From the NCBI GenBank assembly GCA_050122535.1, contig JASFIT010000203.1, positions 1 to 8,165 of the forward strand: a stretch of 8,165 bases of DNA. The letters run 5' to 3'. The notes below the pieces were generated by a model that saw only the letters and a list, made by a program, of their open reading frames with translations, was not told the origin of the DNA and did no database searches. The stretch is from JASFEQ01 sp050122535 (lineage in GTDB: Bacteria > Desulfobacterota > DSM-4660 > Desulfatiglandales > HGW-15). Below, piece after piece: positions 3,131-8,165 of this stretch. Each line of letters opens with the position of its first letter. Within the stretch, counting starts at the first letter, position 1. A program made the translations under genes and the position numbers.

Positions 3131-4897
3131 TCACTTCAGTCCCGCTTTCCGCAGGTCCTCGTGTTGCCGCTCTAAGATATGTGGGTCTTTATAGCAACTG
3201 TATCTCCGATCCAGTTCCAGGGAATAGTCTGGATTTAAACGAAGTAATTCTGCAGCCGCTAGACGGGCCTCTTGCTCTCGGCCCAGCCTAACATAGTTCA
3301 TAGCGAGCATTAGGTAGGCCCCCCATATGATTTCCTCTCCACGGCTTTGGGCAAGGAGGCGTAACTGTTCGGCTACGTCACTCGCTTCCTCGTATCTACC
3401 GAGACAATAGTAGCTCATACCAAGTTCCATCAAATACCAGCCGCTCAAGTACGGTTGAAGACGCATTGCCTTTTTGATCATGGCAATGGCTTGATCAAAT
3501 TTTCCTGAAAAGCGGAAGATATGGGCTGCCAAGGCGTGAACAAACGCGTGGCTGGGCCCTAAAGCAACAGATTTCTCCGCTTCCTTGATGGCCTGTTCAT
3601 ACTCTCCGAGGTACAAATGGATACAACCCATCAATGCATGAGCCCCAGGATTGGTATCATCCAGTGACAAGACTTTCTGTGCAATCATAGAAGTCTGCCT
3701 GATCGACTCTGGAGGAGAGTCGCTCCATCCAAACCTTGCGTCGAACCAGTGGGCCAAAGCAAGCCCGACCAAAGCGCTGACATATTCGGGGTCCAGGGCT
3801 ACCGCCTGTTCAAGCAGCCCTCTTGCTTTTGCACAAGCTTCTTTCGTCCCCTTTTCAAGAGCCCCGGATGCCTTTACAGCATAGCCCCAGGCCTCAAGGT
3901 TGCCCGTTGTCTCATGACGCAGGAGGACCTGTTCTCCATCAGTCAGCTCTACTTGCAGGGCAGTGAGAATCTTCATGGTAATTTCATCCTGCAAGGCAAA
4001 AATATCCCTCAGTTCACGTTCATATCGTTCCGCCCATAGGTGATACCCTGTGACCGCGTCAACGAGCTGCGCCGTGACGCGTATGCGGTTTCCAGCCTTA
4101 CGGACACTCCCCTCCAGAACATAACGTACGCCCAATTCCTTACCCACCTGTTGAGCCTTCACAGGCTTTCCTTTGTATGTAAAGGTGGAGTTCCGGGCAA
4201 TGACGTGCATCCTCGGAATCTTCGATAGACCGGTGATGATTTCCTCGGTAATGCCATCGCTGAAATATTCTTGCTCTGGGTCGCCACTCATATTTACAAA
4301 GGGTAACACCGCTATCGACGGCTTATCATGTAAAGGAACTTCCTGGCTCAATTCAGGATCAGAAACGCCGCTCCCCATTTTTACTTTATATACCCTAACT
4401 GGCTTCTTGATGTTTTTGACTGCCTGTTCGCCAAGGTATTCGAATTCCAAACCCAGCTTGCTTTCAACCTGGTCAAAGGCAGTTCCAGAAATACAAATGC
4501 CCCCTGGTGCAGCTAAACCCTCTATTCGAGCTGCCACATTGATTCCGTCGCCGTAAATCCTCTCATTTTCCTCGATTACATCTCCAAGATTGATTCCAAT
4601 ACGAAATTCCATCTTACGATCTTCGGAAAGCTCCTCATTCTTGGCCCTGAGTTCCATTTGAATTTCGACCGCGCACTCTACCGCATCTACGACACTTGAA
4701 AACTCAGCCAGTAAATTGTCTCCAGGAGAATCAACGACCCGACCAAGGTAGTTTCTGATGACCTCAACGATCATCTCCCTGTAGGCTTCCAAAGTACGGA
4801 CAGTCGCCAGCTCATCCTCACCCATGAGGCGGCTGTAGCCCTTCACATCAGCGCTCAGAATTGCACTGAGTTTGCGTTTGGCACGCCCCTCCGCCAC
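3131..4897 (-). CDS. class III nucleotidyl cyclase with TolB-like and TPR domains, 588 aa
   Basis: The N-terminal cyclase domain (residues 7-174) would make a cyclic nucleotide from an NTP. Metal-binding Asp17 (SADVKGYS) and Asp60 (GDNLLAEF) and the transition-state pair Asn120/Arg124 (INVAAR) are present. The base-selecting Lys position holds Asp56 (DSPGD) and the base-selecting Asp position holds Arg113 (ERIYGDG). A TolB-like domain follows (about 192-315: KPSIAVLPFVNMSGDPEQEY, then GITEEII), then TPR repeats to the C-terminus (about 330-588), a layout known from soluble bacterial cyclases. No membrane helix is seen. GTG 4897 is chosen because GGGGAGGTGATTCC precedes it and the paralogous remnant aligns from that codon. 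The frame extends to TTG 4978, but that would translate the leader hairpin and has no ribosome site. Confidence 0.9.
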   Translation of the reverse strand: MAEGRAKRKLSAILSADVKGYSRLMGEDELATVRTLEAYREMIVEVIRNYLGRVVDSPGDNLLAEFSSVVDAVECAVEIQMELRAKNEELSEDRKMEFRIGINLGDVIEENERIYGDGINVAARIEGLAAPGGICISGTAFDQVESKLGLEFEYLGEQAVKNIKKPVRVYKVKMGSGVSDPELSQEVPLHDKPSIAVLPFVNMSGDPEQEYFSDGITEEIITGLSKIPRMHVIARNSTFTYKGKPVKAQQVGKELGVRYVLEGSVRKAGNRIRVTAQLVDAVTGYHLWAERYERELRDIFALQDEITMKILTALQVELTDGEQVLLRHETTGNLEAWGYAVKASGALEKGTKEACAKARGLLEQAVALDPEYVSALVGLALAHWFDARFGWSDSPPESIRQTSMIAQKVLSLDDTNPGAHALMGCIHLYLGEYEQAIKEAEKSVALGPSHAFVHALAAHIFRFSGKFDQAIAMIKKAMRLQPYLSGWYLMELGMSYYCLGRYEEASDVAEQLRLLAQSRGEEIIWGAYLMLAMNYVRLGREQEARLAAAELLRLNPDYSLELDRRYSCYKDPHILERQHEDLRKAGLK

Positions 4898-4911
4898 GGA
4901 ATCACCTCCCC
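4898..4911 (-). promoter_or_regulatory. extended Shine-Dalgarno of the intact cyclase
   Basis: GGGGAGGTGATTCC precedes GTG 4897. GGAGGTGAT is a 9-nt match to the complement of the 16S 3' tail. The TGA inside it (4904-4902) is the stop of the leader ORF, so a terminating leader ribosome sits on the site and start of the cyclase. Confidence 0.7.
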
Positions 4912-4988
4912 AAACAGAAAAGCCTCCAGTAAGGCACAAAAATGCCTTGGAGGCTTTCTTCACACCAACTTCTGGCAAATTCTGCCAT
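4902..4988 (-). CDS. candidate leader peptide, 28 aa (intact copy)
   Basis: ATG 4988 opens a 28-codon frame starting MAEFARSWCEES and ending FVPYWRLFCLGR. It has a usable ribosome site (GGAG at 4998-4995, 6 nt spacing). The frame crosses the terminator-like hairpin and stops at TGA inside the cyclase Shine-Dalgarno, 4 nt before GTG. Translating ribosomes would therefore melt the terminator and then reinitiate at the cyclase. Copy 1 (2310-2221) keeps the start, stop and a related C-terminus. It has two Trp and two Cys codons but no run of one amino acid, so a classical amino-acid attenuator is not evident. The same frame is open upstream to 5243, so a longer product cannot be fully excluded. 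Confidence 0.5.
   Translation of the reverse strand: MAEFARSWCEESLQGIFVPYWRLFCLGR
4911..4957 (-). terminator. attenuator-like hairpin in the leader (intact copy)
   Basis: On the minus strand AAAGCCTCC plus AAGGCA (4957-4943) pairs with TGCCTT (4936-4931) and GGAGGCTTT (4927-4919). There is a three-base bulge ACT (4930-4928) and a 6-nt loop. It is followed by a T-rich run (TTTTCTGTTT) leading straight into the Shine-Dalgarno. The stem bases differ from copy 1 while pairing and position are kept. Confidence 0.65.
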
Positions 4989-5003
4989 GATCCACTCCAG
5001 AAG
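4969..5003 (-). promoter_or_regulatory. hairpin sequestering the leader ribosome site (intact copy)
   Basis: CTTCTGG (5003-4997) and CCAGAAG (4975-4969) can form a 7-bp helix that includes two G of the leader Shine-Dalgarno and encloses the leader ATG at 4988. A competing inner stem TGGCA/TGCCA (4987-4983 with 4977-4973) overlaps it. This would allow control of leader translation. Confidence 0.4.
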
Positions 5004-5022
5004 GCTAAGGTTATGTTGTTGG

Positions 5023-5085
5023 GTTGATTTGCTGCCAGATTTATTGGGGACCCGCAGGATAGCGCTTTTTGGTGATAATGTCCAT
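5023..5085. repeat. duplicated upstream block, copy 2
   Basis: Partner of 2351-2413: 63 bases, no gaps, 53 identities. On the minus strand similarity begins at the -35 box (ATGGACA) and runs through the -10 box into the 5' leader. With the downstream leader it shows that the whole regulatory region was duplicated together with the cyclase gene. Confidence 0.75.
5056..5084 (-). promoter_or_regulatory. candidate promoter of the cyclase leader
   Basis: TGGACA (5084-5079, 5 of 6), 17-nt spacer, TATCCT (5061-5056, 4 of 6). The start would be near 5049, about 60 nt before the leader ATG. Box positions and spacing are conserved in the paralogous copy. It is divergent from the promoter at 5196-5224. 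Confidence 0.5.
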
Positions 5086-5195
5086 CTGTTGTATGTGTTC
5101 AATTTCATTTGTTTTGTCAGGCTAAGTGTCTTGCCGGATTCCTTTTCGTGAAGAATTTCTTGAAGCTGAAGGATCGATTGGGATTTAGAATTATT

Positions 5196-5224
5196 TTGAC
5201 TAAAAGGACTCTCCTCTATATTAT
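5196..5224 (+). promoter_or_regulatory. sigma70-type promoter of the AI-2E family gene
   Basis: TTGACT (5196-5201, 5 of 6), 17-nt spacer, TATTAT (5219-5224, 5 of 6). The predicted start near 5231 leaves a 16-nt 5' leader holding the AGGGA ribosome site (5233-5237) of the gene at 5247. Confidence 0.6.
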
Positions 5225-5246
5225 TTTCTATTAGGGAAAACAAAAA

Positions 5247-6308
5247 ATGGAAAAAAGCTTTGTCTCAAAAGTATTCCTTGTTGTCCTTATTGGTGTGCTT
5301 ATTTTGCTCTTACGGCTCTTTTGGGCCTATATTTCCGCCATCATACTCGCCCTTCTTATCGCAAGCGCCTTCTATCCCCTTTATGCCCGGGTAAGAAAGC
5401 TATTAAAGGGTGAAGAGCGTGGCGCCTCGATGCTTATGACTATTTTTATATTCCTGGTGCTGGTTATCCCTGTTGGGGGGTTTGTGGGGACCCTGTCCAA
5501 TGAGGCCTTTGACTTTTATCGACGGAGTAGAGACGCCGTCTCTTTGCTGAAGATACAGCAAATCCTTGAGGGTGATTCCATCTGGGCCCAACGCATTAGG
5601 AAAGTGGGAGACCTGACAGGTATCGAGGTGAATCCGGAGACCATTGAAGAATTAGCCACGGAACTAGGTAGGAACGTGGGACTCTTCCTCTCCAAGCAGC
5701 TGCGCTCCATGGCATCCAATCTACTTAACTTTCTGATCCATTTTTTCTTAATGATGTTGATCGTCTATTACGTCTTCCGAGATGGAGAGCGACTCAAGGA
5801 TTACATTTCCGAACTCCTCCCCTTCCCCATAGAACAACAGGAACTCGTGGTGAGCAAATTTCGTGAAATGGCCAGGGCCGTTATCGTTGGCAATGGACTA
5901 AACGGCATCATCCAGGGGATCCTTGGAGGTTTTGGCTTTTTTTTCTTCGGCTTGGGATCCCCATTTCTCTGGGGTACACTCATCGGGTTTATGGCCTTTT
6001 TACCCTTCATCGGGGCAACTATCGTCTATGTTCCGGCGTTTATCATATTGATCCTTCAGGGTAAAACCGGAACAGCCATAGGTTTTCTGGTATACAATGG
6101 GGCCTACAGTATAATCATGGAGTACCTCTTCAAGCCTCGCATGATCGGAAAGGGTATGCGCATGAACGCGCTTCTGGTTTTCATCGGCATCCTCGGGGGC
6201 ATAAAACTCTTTGGTATCCTTGGTATTATTTATGGTCCACTGATCATGACCATTTTCATCACATTGGCTGAGCTCTACAGGTTGGAATACAAAGAGGCAA
6301 TGGTATAA
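5247..6308 (+). CDS. AI-2E family (PerM-like) membrane transporter, 353 aa
   Basis: This is an inner-membrane protein of the AI-2E/UPF0118 family. Members have been linked to autoinducer-2 export, ion antiport or permease roles, so the substrate is uncertain. Hydrophobic segments fall at about 9-27, 29-46, 62-83, 157-177, 213-237, 240-270, 274-292 and 308-342, with the usual soluble stretch (about 88-155) between the third and fourth. Family hallmarks are FRDGERL (177-183), VGNGLNGIIQGILGG (214-228) and the C-terminal FGILGIIYGPL (322-332). The length is normal. ATG 5247 has AGGGA 9 nt upstream and its own promoter. It is followed after 71 bp by the receiver protein and then fbp, a possible operon. 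No damage is seen. Confidence 0.9.
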   Translation: MEKSFVSKVFLVVLIGVLILLLRLFWAYISAIILALLIASAFYPLYARVRKLLKGEERGASMLMTIFIFLVLVIPVGGFVGTLSNEAFDFYRRSRDAVSLLKIQQILEGDSIWAQRIRKVGDLTGIEVNPETIEELATELGRNVGLFLSKQLRSMASNLLNFLIHFFLMMLIVYYVFRDGERLKDYISELLPFPIEQQELVVSKFREMARAVIVGNGLNGIIQGILGGFGFFFFGLGSPFLWGTLIGFMAFLPFIGATIVYVPAFIILILQGKTGTAIGFLVYNGAYSIIMEYLFKPRMIGKGMRMNALLVFIGILGGIKLFGILGIIYGPLIMTIFITLAELYRLEYKEAMV

Positions 6309-6379
6309 AGGTGTCAAAACCGCACGTTCATCTTGTAATACGAACTGAAGAGATTTGATAGATCAAAGGAGAGGCTGAA

Positions 6380-6868
6380 ATGGAGCCGGAAAAAATGCTC
6401 AAAGGGAAGAGAGTCCTCATCGTTGATGATGAGCCTGATGTTCTTGAACTGCTTACCGAACTCTTGGATATGTGTAAGCTGGATCCCGCATCTTCCTTCG
6501 AAGAGGCCAAAGAACTTCTTGAGAACAATTACTATCACATAGCGGTCCTCGATATTATGGGCGTGCAGGGATATGAGCTGCTTGAAATTGCAAACAAGCG
6601 AGAAATCCCTGCCCTCATGCTCACGGCACATGCGATTTCCGAAGAGCATCTCAAAAAATCCATTCAGAAGGGGGCCTCTTTTTACGCACCAAAAGACGAA
6701 ATAAACAAAATCGCCACCTTTGTGGCTGATGTGCTTGAGGCGAGAGAAAAGAAAAAAAACGTATGGGCCAAGTGGTATGAGCGAATGAGTGGTTTCTGCG
6801 ATAGGAGATTTGGGCCTGATTGGAAGGACCAGGACCCAGAATTCTGGGATTCTGTTATCAAATATTAA
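6380..6868 (+). CDS. single-domain response regulator, 162 aa
   Basis: The protein is a phosphoacceptor receiver domain of a two-component pathway with no DNA-binding or enzymatic output domain. Visible receiver residues are the acidic pair Asp16/Asp17 (LIVDDEPD), phosphoacceptor Asp58 (AVLDIMG), Thr82 (MLTAHA) and Lys105 (YAPKDE). After the domain (to about 122) comes a basic linker (AREKKKNVW) and a 35-residue tail rich in Trp and charge (KWYERMSGFCDRRFGPDW, then DPEFWDSVIKY), probably a protein-interaction element. Shine-Dalgarno AAAGGAG (6365-6371) lies 8 nt before ATG. It sits between the AI-2E family gene and fbp. No histidine kinase is encoded nearby, so its partner is elsewhere, and it may act through protein contact. 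Confidence 0.9.
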   Translation: MEPEKMLKGKRVLIVDDEPDVLELLTELLDMCKLDPASSFEEAKELLENNYYHIAVLDIMGVQGYELLEIANKREIPALMLTAHAISEEHLKKSIQKGASFYAPKDEINKIATFVADVLEAREKKKNVWAKWYERMSGFCDRRFGPDWKDQDPEFWDSVIKY

Positions 6869-6942
6869 ACCGTAGTCAATGGAAATGCGTCGTCGTGGGA
6901 GTCTCTTTTCCGCTGGTGAACAATTGGCATGTTTTCGTAGGG

Positions 6943-6959
6943 TGGGGCTTAATGCCCCA
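6943..6959 (+). promoter_or_regulatory. short hairpin just before the fbp ribosome site
   Basis: TGGGGC (6943-6948) pairs with GCCCCA (6954-6959) around TTAAT, 7 nt upstream of the Shine-Dalgarno (6967-6974). It has no T-run, so it is not a terminator. It may be a 5' stabilising stem or chance. Confidence 0.3.
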
Positions 6960-6981
6960 TTGCGCCTAAGGAGGGATAAAA

Positions 6982-8016
6982 ATGGTTACCAGAGGCGTGG
7001 GCATTACCGTAACGCAACACCTTCTTAACGAGCAGCGTCAAAATCCAGAGGCCACCGGAGCCTTTACTCACCTCCTCAACGAATTAATCGTTGCCGCCAA
7101 AGTCATATCTCGGGAGGTAAATAAAGCGGGCCTGGTGGATATTCTCGGGTACACGGGTGATATCAACGTGCAGCAAGAGAGGGTCCAGAAACTGGACATT
7201 TTTGCCAATCGCGTGATCATAGAGAGGATGCAGCATATCGGCCAATTGTGTTGCATGGGTTCAGAGGAGATAGCGGAGTTGATCGATATACCCCCTCAAT
7301 ATCCAAAGGGAAATTACATCCTCCTTTTCGACCCCCTTGACGGCTCTTCCAATATTGATGTGAACGTGAGCATCGGTACCATATTCGGTATTTATAAAAC
7401 GGAGAGCGATGAAACGGATGTGGACTTTCTCCTCAGTCACGCCCTCCAGCCCGGAATCAAACAGGTGGCTGCAGGCTATTTCGTTTACGGCTCAAGCACC
7501 ATTTTGGTCTACACCACGGGGAACGGGGTCCATGGCTTTACCCTGTATCCGAGCGTGGGGGAATTTCTCCTCTCCCATAAGAGTATCCGCATCCCTGAAA
7601 AAGGAAAGACGTATAGCGTCAATGAGGGGAATTACCAATACTGGGATGATAAGACAAAGGCCTGTGTGGATTATTTCAAGACCAAAGACAAGGAGACGGG
7701 ACGCCCTTACACCTCGCGCTATGTGGGAAGCCTTGTTGCAGACTTCCACCGTAACCTCCTAAAAGGGGGCATTTTCATGTATCCGGCTGATCTCAAAGAC
7801 CCCAAGAAACCTACAGGCAAGTTGAGGTTGATGGTCGAATGCAATCCTCTGGCCATGGTGGCAAAAGAAGCGGGTGGGTATGCCAGTGATGGGCGTGGGC
7901 CTATCCTCGAAATACGGCCCACTGATTTACACCAAAGAGTGCCCCTGTATATCGGAAGCAAGCAGGATGTGGAGACAGCGGAGGGGTTTATCAGCGGTCG
8001 TGGAGTGGTTGAGTAG
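6982..8016 (+). CDS. fbp: fructose-1,6-bisphosphatase, class I
   Basis: The enzyme hydrolyses fructose 1,6-bisphosphate to fructose 6-phosphate, the committed step of gluconeogenesis, in the cytosol with Mg2+. The 344-residue protein has the class I signature set: metal site FDPLDGSSNID (116-126, ligands Asp117 and Asp120) with Glu95/Glu96 (GSEEIAEL), substrate-binding SVNEGN (212-217) and YVGSLVADFHR (247-257), and the active-site segment GKLRLMVECNPLA (279-291, Glu286) followed by AGGYASDG. The length is normal for the family. TAAGGAGG (6967-6974) lies 7 nt before ATG. It follows the response regulator by 113 bp and may share its transcript or have its own promoter. The last codons (GVVE, stop) lie in an octamer repeat. 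Confidence 0.95.
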   Translation: MVTRGVGITVTQHLLNEQRQNPEATGAFTHLLNELIVAAKVISREVNKAGLVDILGYTGDINVQQERVQKLDIFANRVIIERMQHIGQLCCMGSEEIAELIDIPPQYPKGNYILLFDPLDGSSNIDVNVSIGTIFGIYKTESDETDVDFLLSHALQPGIKQVAAGYFVYGSSTILVYTTGNGVHGFTLYPSVGEFLLSHKSIRIPEKGKTYSVNEGNYQYWDDKTKACVDYFKTKDKETGRPYTSRYVGSLVADFHRNLLKGGIFMYPADLKDPKKPTGKLRLMVECNPLAMVAKEAGGYASDGRGPILEIRPTDLHQRVPLYIGSKQDVETAEGFISGRGVVE

Positions 8017-8044
8017 TTGAATGGTTAAGTGGTTGAGTGGTTTT
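8005..8044. repeat. five degenerate tandem octamers (GTGGTTGA type)
   Basis: Units in order are GTGGTTGA, GTAGTTGA, ATGGTTAA, GTGGTTGA and GTGGTTTT, contiguous from 8005. The first two overlap the end of fbp, and the second supplies its TAG stop (8014-8016). Inverted units of the same family occur at 8132-8163. Confidence 0.7.
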
Positions 8045-8131
8045 ATGGCGTAGCTAAATCTGCCACTAGATGTAATTCCCCATCATTTTCAATTCTTAAA
8101 TGGACATTTCTTATCCGATTGGCCTAGGAGG

Positions 8132-8165
8132 GTCACGACTCAACTATTTAACGACTCAACAACTT
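8132..8165. repeat. octamers of the same family in inverted orientation, running to the window end
   Basis: GTCACGAC, TCAACTAT, TTAACGAC and TCAACAAC (8132-8163) are reverse complements of GTNGTTGA-type units. With 8005-8044 they flank an 87-bp spacer in which I see no gene or clear signal. The array continues beyond the window, so its full extent is unknown. Confidence 0.65.

Noticed and set aside
3749..4556. Several plus-strand frames of 60-130 codons opposite the cyclase gene
   Set aside because: They are antisense shadows of a gene with clear domains and conserved residues; none has an independent start signal.
5023..5050. Possible sigma54 promoter near CTGGCAGCAAATC
   Set aside because: The GG and GC elements do not have the required spacing, and the conserved block instead fits -35/-10 boxes with a 17-nt spacer.
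4989..5243. Upstream extension of the leader frame, sharing the peptide pattern WT-SPK-A-L---NKSG-KSTQ-HN with 2338-2412 on the minus strand
   Set aside because: The peptide similarity follows from 84% nucleotide identity. The differences between copies fall mostly on first and second codon positions, the remnant copy has an in-frame TGA before the leader ATG, and the frame begins inside the divergent promoter. A duplicated regulatory region explains it better than a protein.

Overview
The window looks like a chromosomal segment of a Gram-negative bacterium. My best guess is a Desulfobacterota (deltaproteobacterial) or related anaerobe. That rests only on the gene types present (a class III cyclase fused to TolB-like and TPR domains, a lone receiver protein with a Trp-rich tail, a class I fructose-bisphosphatase) and on near-consensus Shine-Dalgarno and sigma70-like promoter signals. 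No rRNA, tRNA, integrase, transposase or CRISPR array was seen.

Layout. Bases 1-1072 are mostly non-coding: one small membrane-protein ORF with an ideal ribosome site (18-167), then three successive promoter-like/terminator-like units (389-483, 603-865, 880-1044) that could each make a short RNA. Two uncharacterised plus-strand genes follow (1073-1435 membrane protein, 1446-1820 basic soluble protein). Bases 1866-5085 are a minus-strand block: a full-length cyclase-TolB-TPR gene (4897-3131), a GNAT acetyltransferase (2878-2426), and the remains of a second cyclase-TPR gene (2216-1866). The remnant has a stop at codon 3 and an in-frame loss of about 470 codons. Bases 5247-8016 are a plus-strand group: an AI-2E/PerM-family membrane protein, a single-domain response regulator and fructose-1,6-bisphosphatase. 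The last 160 bases carry degenerate octamer repeats in inverted orientation.

The most interesting structure is upstream of both the intact and the ruined cyclase genes. The two copies share a layout: a promoter-like block (53 of 63 bases identical), a hairpin that encloses the start of a 28- or 29-codon leader ORF, a terminator-like hairpin lying inside that leader ORF, and a leader stop codon (TGA) embedded in an unusually long Shine-Dalgarno sequence. The cyclase start codon lies exactly 4 nt after that stop. Stem sequences differ between copies while pairing is kept. This reads as a transcription-attenuation and translational-coupling device, possibly undescribed, in which leader translation would both open the terminator and deliver ribosomes to the cyclase start. 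All of this is inferred from sequence and has not been tested.

The cyclase itself has both purine-selecting positions altered (Lys to Asp, Asp to Arg), so its nucleotide product cannot be assumed to be cAMP.
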